Assembly: GCF_022842375.1 (NCBI RefSeq)
Contig: NZ_JALHPR010000002.1
Coordinates: 62,001-126,000 of the forward strand
DNA: 64,000 nt
DNA from: Elioraea sp.
Lineage (GTDB): Bacteria > Pseudomonadota > Alphaproteobacteria > Acetobacterales > Acetobacteraceae
Reading direction: 5' to 3'
Shown: positions 51,480-59,534 of the stretch, piece after piece
Position numbering within the stretch: position 1 is the first letter of the stretch
Layout: every line of letters starts with the position of its first letter
The notes under the pieces: generated by a model
What the model was told of the DNA's origin: nothing
Seen by the model: the letters and a program-made list of their open reading frames with translations, nothing else
Databases searched by the model: none
Program-made: the position numbers and the translations under genes

Positions 51480-52282
51480 GGGTCGGGCTCGCCGGCTTCG
51501 GCAATGTCGGCAAACAGGTCGCGGAGCGACTGAGCGCCGGCTGCCTGGACGGCGTTCGGCTGACCGCCGTGACGGCGCGCGACCTCGAGCGTGCCGCCAG
51601 ATCCGCCGCGTCGTTGACACCCGAGCCGGCCGTGGTGCCGCTTGCGGCGCTACCGGCTCTCTGCGACATCGTCGTCGAGTGCGCGACTGCGGACAGTTTC
51701 CCGGAGATCGCTCGTACCGTGCTCCACGCCGGCCTGATGCTCGTCTGCGTCAGCGCTGGGGGCGTGCCCAACTGCCCGGAACTGGTAGACCTTGCGCGAA
51801 AGCACGGGGGGCGCGTGCGGATCGCCTCTGGCGCGATGCCGGGGCTGGACATCATCCGCTCGGCTGCCGAGGGTACAATCCATCGGGTGCATCTGGCATC
51901 ACGCATCCGGCCTGACTCGCTTGCCCACGAGCCCTACGTTCTCGCAGCCGGCCACGACTTCTCGGCACGCCCACCCGTCTCGCCGGTGCTGGTCTTCGAG
52001 GGCACCGCCGGCGAGGCCGCGGCGCACTTCCCACGCCACTTCAATGTTGCAGTGTCGCTCAGCATCGCCGGGATCGGCTTCGAGAGAACGTCGGTAGAGA
52101 TCTGGGCCGATCCACAGCTGCAAGGAACTGTCCACTGTGTTGAGCTTGACGCCGAGGAGGTCGGCCTCACCATGACGAGCCGGAACCGCCCCTCGGCGAA
52201 CCCGCGAACCTCCCGCATCGTTGCGCCGAGCATCATCGCGGCGCTCCGATCGTTGGTGGCCCCCGTCATCGCGGGCTCGTAA
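51476..52282 (+). CDS. L-aspartate dehydrogenase-like (NadX family)
   Basis: 268 residues. The NAD(P)-binding motif VGLAGFGNVGKQVAERL is at the N-terminus, with ALCDIVVECATADSFPEIA following. The catalytic half has GEAAAHFPRHFNVAVSLSIA and NRPSANPRTSRIVAPSIIAAL, which fit the FPxNxNVA and NPKTS features of NadX. Such enzymes interconvert aspartate and oxaloacetate or iminoaspartate with ammonia. As the last gene of the TAXI/CoA operon it hints that the substrate or an intermediate is an amino dicarboxylate (inference). Its ATG overlaps the previous stop by ATGA. Confidence 0.82.
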   Translation: MRVGLAGFGNVGKQVAERLSAGCLDGVRLTAVTARDLERAARSAASLTPEPAVVPLAALPALCDIVVECATADSFPEIARTVLHAGLMLVCVSAGGVPNCPELVDLARKHGGRVRIASGAMPGLDIIRSAAEGTIHRVHLASRIRPDSLAHEPYVLAAGHDFSARPPVSPVLVFEGTAGEAAAHFPRHFNVAVSLSIAGIGFERTSVEIWADPQLQGTVHCVELDAEEVGLTMTSRNRPSANPRTSRIVAPSIIAALRSLVAPVIAGS

Positions 52283-52554
52283 CGCGCGCCGCGGGACCGC
52301 CTCCACCCGCGTCGACGAAAATCCGCTCTGTGCCACTCCGTTCTCTCCGAAGCTGGTGACTGAGACGATCCGGTACATTGGAAAAAAGGCGCTGCCAAAA
52401 CAGCAACGCGCAGCGAAGCCGATTCGCGAATTCGATGGTCATATTGGATGAGTGGGTGCCACTGGATGGAGCACGCTTGGGCGGGGGCGCGATCAACGCG
52501 GCAAACGCGCGCTGCGGCGATCCGGAGCGGCGCCTTGTGCTCGTGCTCAGCGGC

Positions 52555-52605
52555 ATGGACGGGGCGCCGCTCGCAGCTGATGCGGTCGCCGGGGATGCGG
52601 TCGGT
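52555..52605 (+). pseudogene. N-terminal fragment of the 18880 hypothetical gene
   Basis: Reads MDGAPLAADAVAGDAVGAE, matching MDGAPLAAEAVAGDPVWDA at 18880. The similarity stops abruptly where an ABC-ATPase remnant begins on the opposite strand. The DNA before it (52283-52554) has no recognised gene. Confidence 0.55.
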
Positions 52606-52609
52606 GCGG

Positions 52610-52918
52610 AAGCGCCCGTGACGCGTCGAACAGGTGGACGGCTTCGGCGGCAACCGACAGCCTCAGACGGTCGCCCTGCGTTACCGGCCGGCGGCCTCGC
52701 AACACCGGCGACAGGCGCCGCCCGCCCGCGCCACCACCGCCTGCTCCGAGCCCATCTGCGCCACCGCGTCGATGATCACCTCCGGGTCGTTGGTCGACGA
52801 CGAGGCCGCGACGTCCTCGGGACGGATGCCCACCGGCACCGGCCGGCCAGCTTCGATCGCCGCAGGCCGGTCAAGCCGCAGTGTATGAGCCCCCTCGATC
52901 TCCACCGCCAGCGAGCCG
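52610..52918 (-). pseudogene. C-terminal (TOBE) remnant of a sugar ABC-transporter ATPase
   Basis: The minus strand reads LAVEIEGAHTLRLDRPAAIE, then GRPVPVGIRPEDVAASSSTN and VIIDAVAQMGSEQAVVARAGG. After a frame change it reads VTQGDRLRLSVAAEAVHLFD. This is the C-terminal regulatory/TOBE region of UgpC/MsmK-type ATPases (GIRPED and HLFD are standard). Walker A, the LSGGQ signature and Walker B are all absent. It overlaps the end of the LacI gene. Together with the ABC genes at 54406-57482 it suggests the operon's ATPase was lost by deletion. Confidence 0.72.
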
Positions 52919-53905
52919 CTGCGTCGACGCCGCAATCGACAGTTCGACAGGAAGTGTCAGTGTGCGGGGCTCGTGCTCCCTGTCTCCCGCGCGCAGTCGG
53001 GTCACCAGAAGGCGCATCGCCATTGCGCCCTGCTCCTGCATCGGGCGGCGGATCGTGGAGATCCGCGGAGAAATGACGCCCTCGCAGGGTAGCTGATCGA
53101 AGCACAGCAGCGACAGGTTGTCGGGCACCTTGATCCCAAGGTGGCCGATCGCCCGCAACGCACCCATGGACATCATGTTGTTGATGACGAACAGGGCCGA
53201 CGGACGGTCGGCGGCGCTCAGGATGTTCAGGGCTGCCTGATAACCGCCATCCTCGCGGAAGTTGCCGCGCTCGATGAAGCGCTCGGGCACGACAAAGCGT
53301 GCTGCCGCGAAGGTTTCCAGAAAGCCTCGCTCGCGCGCGCTGGACTGCGACGCCGTCAACGGCCCGGTGATGATCGCCACGTCGCGATGCCCGAGATCGA
53401 GAAGGTGTTGCGCGGCCAGCGTGCCACCACGGAAGTTGTCGATGGTGACCGTGTCGAAGCGCCGAGGCCCGAGCGTCTCCCGGTCCATCAACACCAACGG
53501 TATGGCGCTCGGCGCTTCGAACAGCGCTGTGCTCGAACGTTCCGATGCCGGTACGAGTATGACCCCGTCGACGCGGCCCACAATGTCGCGCAGCACGGCT
53601 TTCTCTAGCTCGATGTCCTCGTCCGTGTTGCACAGCACGAGACGCAGCCCGTTCTCGCGGCCCACCTCCTCCGCGCCGGCGACTGTCGCGGCGTAGTAGG
53701 GGTTCTGGATGTCGGGCACGATCATTGCGATGACCTGCGTGCTGCCCTTGCGCAGGTTCCGCGCGCTGGCACTCGCCCGAAAGCCGAGTTCCTCGATGGC
53801 CCTCTCGATCGCTTCCGACTGCCGAACGCTGTGTCCGTTGATGTGCCGCGACACTGTCGACGGCGCAACGCTCGCGGCACGCGCTACGTCATGGATCGTC
53901 GCCAA
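52871..53905 (-). CDS. LacI family transcriptional regulator
   Basis: 344 residues beginning at a TTG preceded by GGAGGGTGAT. The DNA-binding region ATIHDVARAASVAPSTVSRH and the hinge SASARNLRKGSTQ are typical of LacI regulators. The periplasmic-binding-like domain has IAMIVPDIQNPYYAATVAGA, GRVDGVILVPAS and ALFVINNMMSMGALRAIGHL. The C-terminal end overlaps an ABC-ATPase remnant, but the regulator itself is intact. It is divergent from the sugar ABC operon; matching operator-like sites occur next to both. It likely represses its own gene and the transporter until a sugar binds. Confidence 0.9.
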   Translation of the reverse strand: MATIHDVARAASVAPSTVSRHINGHSVRQSEAIERAIEELGFRASASARNLRKGSTQVIAMIVPDIQNPYYAATVAGAEEVGRENGLRLVLCNTDEDIELEKAVLRDIVGRVDGVILVPASERSSTALFEAPSAIPLVLMDRETLGPRRFDTVTIDNFRGGTLAAQHLLDLGHRDVAIITGPLTASQSSARERGFLETFAAARFVVPERFIERGNFREDGGYQAALNILSAADRPSALFVINNMMSMGALRAIGHLGIKVPDNLSLLCFDQLPCEGVISPRISTIRRPMQEQGAMAMRLLVTRLRAGDREHEPRTLTLPVELSIAASTQRLAGGGDRGGSYTAA

Positions 53906-53922
53906 ATCACCCTCCGAGAAAG

Positions 53923-53936
53923 TGAAACCGATTTGA
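53923..53936. promoter_or_regulatory. LacI-type operator at its own promoter
   Basis: TGAAACCGATTTGA, centred on CG, 18 bases before the LacI start. Its complement TCAAATCGGTTTCA matches the site at 54340 at 12 of 13 aligned bases. LacI-family operators are typically CG-centred palindromes of this size. Confidence 0.55.
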
Positions 53937-54339
53937 GTTGATCAAGGCACAACCCCGCATACTGGTCGGCAACACATCGGCGGCCACCAGAATCGGGGTA
54001 TGGGGAAACCGGCAGGGAATCAAGTGCCGGAACGGTCGGCGCCGTTACATCACCCCGTTTGCTCCTCAGCCGTTGATAGCGATAACCGGACCAGCGGGGG
54101 CGCCCGGATTCGAAGCGACCGGCAACAAAAGGTCGAGAAGCTAGGAAAAGCGGCACTTCCAGGCGCCAAGCTCTGGCGTTGGCTGCTGCGACCAGTCGGA
54201 TCGAGGGGGCACGCGTGCAGGCAACACTTGCGAGACGGCGGCAGCCGGTTTCTCAGGCGCCCCCCGGAGGCGCGACCGTCATGGCGGCAGAACTGGGTCG
54301 AAGTAGGCGTTAGGCGCAGATTCTCCTCGACAGCGTCAC
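53937..54339. other. Intergenic region between LacI and ABC genes
   Basis: About 400 bases with no supported gene. It should hold the ABC operon promoter; no clear -35/-10 pair is picked out. Confidence 0.4.
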
Positions 54340-54353
54340 TCAAATCGATTTCG
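54340..54353. promoter_or_regulatory. LacI-type operator upstream of the ABC operon
   Basis: TCAAATCGATTTCG contains the perfect CG-centred palindrome AAATCGATTT and lies 53 bases before the binding-protein gene. It matches the site near the LacI start except at the position after the CG centre and the last base. Confidence 0.6.
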
Positions 54354-54405
54354 GATTGGGTGGCGGAGAACCGATGCCTTCCCCCATAACGACAGGGAGA
54401 CCGAC

Positions 54406-55701
54406 ATGCGACCGAAAGGGATTTCGAAAGCCGCGATGATGGCCGGGGCGCTGATCGCCGGCCTCGCATTCCAATCTTCGAGTTTCGCGCAGGGCACCAC
54501 CGCGCGGCAGGTGACCCTCCGCTTCGCCACGACCGAAGACCCGACCAGGATGCAGCCGGTGATCGACGCCTTCACGGCGAAGAACCCCGGCGTCACCATC
54601 ATCCATGAATCCATTCCGTTCGACGACTTCGACAACGTGCTGCAGGCCCGTATAGGCCAGCGCGACTCAAACCCCGATGTCTTCACGGCGGACATGCCGG
54701 CGGTCGCCGCCCTGGTGCGGCGAGGCTTCCTGACCGACCTCACCACCAGGGTGGGTGATGTCGCCGCGATGCATCTGCCCGCGAGCATGGAGGCCGTCAC
54801 CGTCAACGGGCGCATCTTCGCACTGCCGGTCTCCACCTCGACGATGGTGATGTACTACAACGTCGATCGCCTGAGGGCTGCGGGGATCGACCTGCCCGGC
54901 CGTACGCCGAACGACCGCCTGACCTGGGAACAGGTCGTCGAGATGGGCCGCAAGGCTCAGGCGGCGGGTGCGCGCTGGGGCCTGCTCTGGGATCAGGTGA
55001 GCCGCATCTACCAGCAGCAGACGCTGGTGGAATCCCTCGGCGGCGGCAACGGCATCGATCCGCAGAACGAGCTCAGGCTGAACATCACGAACGACGCCTG
55101 GGTCCGCGGCTTCGAGTTCTACCGCGAGGCCTTTGCCTCCGGCCTGTCGCCGCGCGGCGTGCCTGGTCCGGGCCAGACGGCAGAGCTGTTCGCGTCAGGC
55201 GAGGTGGCCTTCTTCGCCGGCGGGCCCTGGTGGGTGCCGCGGCTGTTCGCCAACCGGCAGGGCCTGAACTATTCCTTCACGCCATACCCGTACTTCGCCG
55301 GCGGCACGCCCGTGACGCCCACCGGCTCCTGGGCGTGGGGTGTCAACCCGCACAGCCGGAACATGGACCTCGCGATCGAGTTCGTGAAGTTCGCCTCGCT
55401 CACGGAGGAGGGCGCGCTTGCAGCCGCTGCGCGCCAGCCGATCCCGCCCGCGAACGTGCAGGCGCTCAAGACCTACATCAACCAGGCGCTCTTCCAGACC
55501 GACAACCTCCGCGGCATCGGCCCGCTCATGGAGTATGAGCTGGCAAACACGGCCCGTATCCGGGCGCGCACCGTGGGCTGGATCCAGTTCCAGTCGATCC
55601 TGAACCGGACCATCGAGGACATCCGCAACGGCGCGCCCGTGCGGCCGGCCCTCCAATCCGCGGCCCAGCAGATCGAAGCGGCCTGGGCGCGCCTCCGCTA
55701 G
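54406..55701 (+). CDS. ABC transporter sugar-binding protein
   Basis: 431 residues preceded by an AGGGAGA site. The signal peptide ends SSSFAQG (residue about 28). The mature protein has LRFATTEDPTRMQPVIDAFT, NPGVTIIHESIPFDDFDNVL, VFTADMPAVAALVRRGFLTD and SGEVAFFAGGPWWVPRLFAN, all typical of family 1 (MalE/UgpB-like) carbohydrate receptors. It supplies ligand to the two permeases encoded next. Transcription probably responds to the LacI protein encoded upstream. Confidence 0.9.
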   Translation: MRPKGISKAAMMAGALIAGLAFQSSSFAQGTTARQVTLRFATTEDPTRMQPVIDAFTAKNPGVTIIHESIPFDDFDNVLQARIGQRDSNPDVFTADMPAVAALVRRGFLTDLTTRVGDVAAMHLPASMEAVTVNGRIFALPVSTSTMVMYYNVDRLRAAGIDLPGRTPNDRLTWEQVVEMGRKAQAAGARWGLLWDQVSRIYQQQTLVESLGGGNGIDPQNELRLNITNDAWVRGFEFYREAFASGLSPRGVPGPGQTAELFASGEVAFFAGGPWWVPRLFANRQGLNYSFTPYPYFAGGTPVTPTGSWAWGVNPHSRNMDLAIEFVKFASLTEEGALAAAARQPIPPANVQALKTYINQALFQTDNLRGIGPLMEYELANTARIRARTVGWIQFQSILNRTIEDIRNGAPVRPALQSAAQQIEAAWARLR

Positions 55702-55743
55702 CGTGTGAGAGGGGAACGCCAGCACGGACGAGTACGGCCGACG

Positions 55744-56628
55744 ATGGTGAGGACGACAGCGACTGGGCGCATCCTGGGGCCGAACCGCGGCCGATGGATG
55801 TTGCTTGCGACCGTCCTCGGCTTCCTCGGACCGGCCCTGCTCACGCTGCTGGCGTTCCGCATCATTCCGACCGCGGTGGCTGTCTTTGAAAGCCTGCAGA
55901 CACGCACGGGGTTCGGGCTGGACAACTACATCGACGTCGCGACCAGCCCGACCTTCCTGAATTCGGTCGGCGTTACACTGCTCTACAGTCTCATCATCAA
56001 CCCCGCGCAGATTGTCATCGCGCTTGCGCTCGCGCTGCTGCTCGACCAGGCCGTCCCCGGGCGGACCTTGGGGCGAATAGGCGTGTTCCTGCCGGTGGCA
56101 GCACCTTTGGCGGTGGCTTCTCTGGTATGGGGCATTGCGATGCGCCCCAGCGACGGCGCGCTCAACGCCATCCTCGCTTTCGCCAGCATTCCGCCCCAAC
56201 CCTGGCTGACCTCGACGAGCCAATCGCTGCTGTCGATCATGATCATCGTCACCTGGGCCGGGGTCGGCTACTGGACGGTGTTCCTGATCGCCGGACTGCG
56301 CGAGATCCCGCGCGAACTCTACGAGGCGGCGACCATCGATGGCGCCGGCTGGTGGCGCTGCCTGTACAGTGTCACCCTGCCAATGCTCAGGCGAACGATC
56401 CTGTTCGTGCTGGTCGCCAATACCGTCGGCAACTTCCTTGTCTTCGCGCCGGTCCAGATCCTGACACGCGGCGGGCCGCAAGGCAGTACGAACCTGTTCA
56501 TCCATGAGATCTACCAGATGGGCTTCGCCTTCGCCGACATGCCCGCGGCATCGGCCGGTGTCGTTCTGCTGCTCGCGTGCATGCTGCTGTGCGTGGCGCT
56601 GCAGTTCCGGCTGCTGCGGGGGCAGTGA
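55744..56628 (+). CDS. ABC sugar transporter permease (MalF-like)
   Basis: 294 residues from MVRTTATGR; an in-frame GTG at 55705 is an alternative. Six membrane helices are visible. The EAA loop reads LYEAATIDGAGWWRCLYSVT followed by LPMLRRTI, the site that docks with the ATPase. It forms the channel with the next gene's product. Confidence 0.9.
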   Translation: MVRTTATGRILGPNRGRWMLLATVLGFLGPALLTLLAFRIIPTAVAVFESLQTRTGFGLDNYIDVATSPTFLNSVGVTLLYSLIINPAQIVIALALALLLDQAVPGRTLGRIGVFLPVAAPLAVASLVWGIAMRPSDGALNAILAFASIPPQPWLTSTSQSLLSIMIIVTWAGVGYWTVFLIAGLREIPRELYEAATIDGAGWWRCLYSVTLPMLRRTILFVLVANTVGNFLVFAPVQILTRGGPQGSTNLFIHEIYQMGFAFADMPAASAGVVLLLACMLLCVALQFRLLRGQ

Positions 56629-56630
56629 CG

Positions 56631-57482
56631 ATGGCGCGCATGTGCAACGAAGCCGGCCCCGCCACGCGGCGCTACCTGCTCGCACCGTTGACGCTGCTGG
56701 TCGCGGCGCTGTTCGCGCTGCCGATCGTCTGGATGCTTGTGAGCTCGCTGCGCGACCCAGCCGACATCCTGCGGTCGCTGTCGCCGCTCGGCTGGCGCGC
56801 CATCGTGCCCGACGAGATCGTGCTGGATGCCTATGTGGACCTGTGGGAGACCGGCTTTGTCCGCGCGGTCGTCAACTCGCTAGTGGTGGCCGTCGGCACG
56901 GTGGCCATCGGCCTGACGATCTGCTCGCTCGCGGCCTTCGCGCTGTCAGTCATCGCGTTCCCGGGGCGGAATCTCGTGTTCGGCCTCGTGGTGCTGAGCT
57001 TCATGATCCCATTCGACGCCGTGGCGATCCCGCTGTTCCGGGTGTTTCGGACAGCCAATCTGCATGACGGCTATCTCGCGCTCATCCTGCCGGGCATCGG
57101 GAATGGCCTCGCGATCTTCCTGCTGCGCCAGTTCTTCCTGGGCATCCCGATCGAGCTCGTCGAGGCAGCACGCATTGACGGAGCCTCGCTCCTGAGAATC
57201 TTCTTTCACGTGTACTTGCCGCTTTCCCGCCCGGCGCTGATCTCCGCTGGCATCATCCTGTTCATGTTCCAGTGGCAGGCCTATCTCTGGCCGCTCATCA
57301 TCATCTCCGATCCATCGATGCGGGTAGGCCCGGTGGCGCTGGCACAGTTCTCGAACCAGTTCGACTTCAACCTGAGCCAGCTTTTCGCGGGGGCAGTGGT
57401 TCTTTCGGTGATTCCAGCCCTGCTGCTGCTGCGCTTCCAGCGCCAGTTCGTGGGCTCCATTGCCACCACAGGAATCAAGTGA
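56631..57482 (+). CDS. ABC sugar transporter permease (MalG-like)
   Basis: 283 residues from MARMCNEAG, starting three bases after the previous stop; the open frame before this only overlaps the first permease. Six membrane helices. The EAA loop is IELVEAARIDGASLLRIFFH followed by VYLPLSRPAL. Its EAA loop is intact, so an ATPase is expected, but none is encoded in the operon. The stop overlaps the next start by GTGA. Confidence 0.9.
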   Translation: MARMCNEAGPATRRYLLAPLTLLVAALFALPIVWMLVSSLRDPADILRSLSPLGWRAIVPDEIVLDAYVDLWETGFVRAVVNSLVVAVGTVAIGLTICSLAAFALSVIAFPGRNLVFGLVVLSFMIPFDAVAIPLFRVFRTANLHDGYLALILPGIGNGLAIFLLRQFFLGIPIELVEAARIDGASLLRIFFHVYLPLSRPALISAGIILFMFQWQAYLWPLIIISDPSMRVGPVALAQFSNQFDFNLSQLFAGAVVLSVIPALLLLRFQRQFVGSIATTGIK

Positions 57483-58531
57483 GCGGCCCCCATCTCGTCT
57501 GGACCGTGACCGGACCCGTCCCGCTCGACGGGCTCGGGGCGACCGTTACGCACGAGCACGTGTTCCTCGACTCCCGCGACGGGTTCACGGCGAAGCTCGA
57601 AGCGGTCTCGCCTGATCTCAAGGTGACGCGCGAGACGCGGCCGGAGGTGGACCGGCACCCGCTGTCGGTGCGCGACAACCTGCTGCTGGACGACATCGAC
57701 ATCGCTGCGGAGGAGCTATCCGCAGCGCGCGCCGCGGGGCTCGACACGCTCGTTGAGGCCACGTCCCTGTTCACGGGGCGACGTCCCGAGCTGCTGGTCG
57801 AGGCGTCGAGACGCAGCGGCGTTCGCATCGTCATGGGATCGGGGCTCTACCTGGAGCGCGCCATCCCGGAGGCGATGCGCGGCTGGTCAGAGGACGACTT
57901 CGTGGCGCTGATCGAGTCCGATCTGCTTGACGGGGTCGAGACACCGCATGGCCGCGTTCGCCCTGGCGTGATCGGCGAGGTCGGCGTCTCGTCGCGGCCC
58001 ACGATCGCCGAGCGCCGGTCGCTCCGCGCGGCCGCGCGCGTGGCGCACCGGCATCGTACGCCGCTTTCGGTCCATCTGCCGGCCTGGGATGCCATCGGAC
58101 ACGTCGTGCTCGACGAGATCGAAGCAGTGCTCCCCGGTCTCCACGGCGTACTTCTCGGGCATCTCAACCCCATGGCACATGATCGCGGCTATCTGGCCAG
58201 CCTCGCCGCGCGGGGCGCGTGGCTTGGCCTCGACATGATGGGGAACAATCTCGACTACGGAGGCGGACGAAAAAGCCCCGATGAGGCGGCGAACATCGCC
58301 AATCTTGCGGCGCTGGTTGCGGAGGGGCTCGGCGACAGGCTGCTGCTGTCCTCGGATGTCGGCCAGAAGAACATGCTGTGGCGTCATGGCGGCCAAGGCT
58401 ACGCCCACGTGCTGCGCAGCACCTTGCCTTGCCTGATCGCGACCGGGGTCGATCCGCACACTGCCCACGCTCTAGCCAGGTGCAACCCGCGCAACTGGTT
58501 CGCGGACGCCGCGCGTGTTCCGCCCGCCTGA
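57479..58531 (+). CDS. Phosphotriesterase family (PHP) metal hydrolase
   Basis: 350 residues from a GTG overlapping the permease stop; the longer frame is an overlap artefact. Barrel metal motifs are ATVTHEHVFLDSRDG (HxH, residues about 23-37), GVIGEVGVSS (Glu in place of the carboxylated Lys, as in many family relatives), SVHLPAWDA (His), LLGHLNPMAHD (His) and LLLSSDVGQKN (catalytic Asp). The family includes lactonases and phosphotriesterases. In a sugar ABC operon a sugar-lactone or sugar-phosphate hydrolase role is more likely than organophosphate breakdown (inference). Confidence 0.85.
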   Translation: MSGPHLVWTVTGPVPLDGLGATVTHEHVFLDSRDGFTAKLEAVSPDLKVTRETRPEVDRHPLSVRDNLLLDDIDIAAEELSAARAAGLDTLVEATSLFTGRRPELLVEASRRSGVRIVMGSGLYLERAIPEAMRGWSEDDFVALIESDLLDGVETPHGRVRPGVIGEVGVSSRPTIAERRSLRAAARVAHRHRTPLSVHLPAWDAIGHVVLDEIEAVLPGLHGVLLGHLNPMAHDRGYLASLAARGAWLGLDMMGNNLDYGGGRKSPDEAANIANLAALVAEGLGDRLLLSSDVGQKNMLWRHGGQGYAHVLRSTLPCLIATGVDPHTAHALARCNPRNWFADAARVPPA

Positions 58532-58539
58532 GGCCCCGC

Positions 58540-58561
58540 GGTCTCCACCGGGGCGGAGACC
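58540..58561 (+). terminator. Hairpin after the PHP hydrolase
   Basis: GGTCTCC and GGAGACC form a perfect seven-base-pair stem with an eight-base GC-rich loop, nine bases past the stop. No T run follows. Confidence 0.4.
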
Positions 58562-58754
58562 TGCCCCGCGTCGGTAGTCCGGGACGAACGTTGGATGTTC
58601 GATCCCAGGTTTTGATGGCGGATTCCTTCTCCCGGGCATCGAGGGAGACAAGAGGCCAAAGGCGAATGGCGTGCTGCGCGGGTGTGCTCTCTTGCGCCCG
58701 GCGCCGCCGTGCTCTACTACCATACCAGAATACGAGAAAATCTTGGGGAGCGGA

Positions 58755-59534
58755 ATGATCGAACGGGGACCAGAGCCCGCCGCATCCGCCCTGCCCGCGG
58801 GCAGGGGGGCGGCGCAGGTCAGCCTGACCGACAGCGCCGGCCCCATCGCGCCGCAACTCCTGCGCCTCCTGCGCGAAACGATCGTGAAGGGCGAATTGCT
58901 GCCCGGTAGCATCGTGTCGGAAGCCGACATCGCCCGTCGCTACGGCGTCAGCCGCCAGCCCGTGCGCGAGGCCTTCATCAAGCTCCAGGAAGCCGGGCTG
59001 CTCTCCATCCGCCCGCAGCGCGGCACGGTGGTGCTGCGCATCTCGGTCGACGCCGTGTACGACGCACGCTTCGTGCGCGAGGCGGTCGAGGTCGCCGTTG
59101 TCCGCGCCTGCGCCGCGCAACGGCCCGAGGGCCTCGCCCGCCGCCTCGCCGACCTGATCGCGGCGCAGGAGGAGGCCGCCGGGGGGGACAACGCGCCAGG
59201 CTTCCTCCGCCTCGACGAGGCCTTCCACCGCGCGCTGGCCGAAGGCATCGGCCGCAGCTTCGCGTGGACGGCGCTCGAAGCGATCAAGGCACAGATGGAC
59301 CGCGTGCGCTTCCTCTCCTTCGAGGGGGCGACGCCGCTGCCCGAACTCATCCGCCAGCACCGTGCCATCGCCGGCGCCGTGGCCGCCGGCGCGGTGGACG
59401 AGGCGGAGACCGCCATGCGTGCGCATCTGCGCGAGATCCTCGCCAGCCTGCCCCGCATCGCCCAGGCCCACCCCGACTACTTCGAGCCGGCACCCGGAGG
59501 CCGAGCCGCAACGCGCAAGGAGGATACGCCATGA
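58755..59534 (+). CDS. GntR family transcriptional regulator, FCD domain
   Basis: 259 residues from MIERGPEP, with a GGGGAG site upstream. The winged helix (about residues 35-105) contains LRETIVKGELLPGSIVSEAD and YGVSRQPVREAFIKLQEAGL. The FCD domain has RLDEAFHRALAEGIGRSFAW, where the His lies in the metal site, and ends with MRAHLREILASLPRI. It is the first gene of the hexuronate operon and its stop overlaps the receptor gene by ATGA, so it is co-transcribed with the genes it probably controls (UxuR-like role by context). Confidence 0.9.
   Translation: MIERGPEPAASALPAGRGAAQVSLTDSAGPIAPQLLRLLRETIVKGELLPGSIVSEADIARRYGVSRQPVREAFIKLQEAGLLSIRPQRGTVVLRISVDAVYDARFVREAVEVAVVRACAAQRPEGLARRLADLIAAQEEAAGGDNAPGFLRLDEAFHRALAEGIGRSFAWTALEAIKAQMDRVRFLSFEGATPLPELIRQHRAIAGAVAAGAVDEAETAMRAHLREILASLPRIAQAHPDYFEPAPGGRAATRKEDTP

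Noticed and set aside
55195-56685. Minus-strand open frame (496 codons) opposite the ABC receptor and permease
   Set aside because: No recognisable domain; the plus strand encodes typical ABC proteins.
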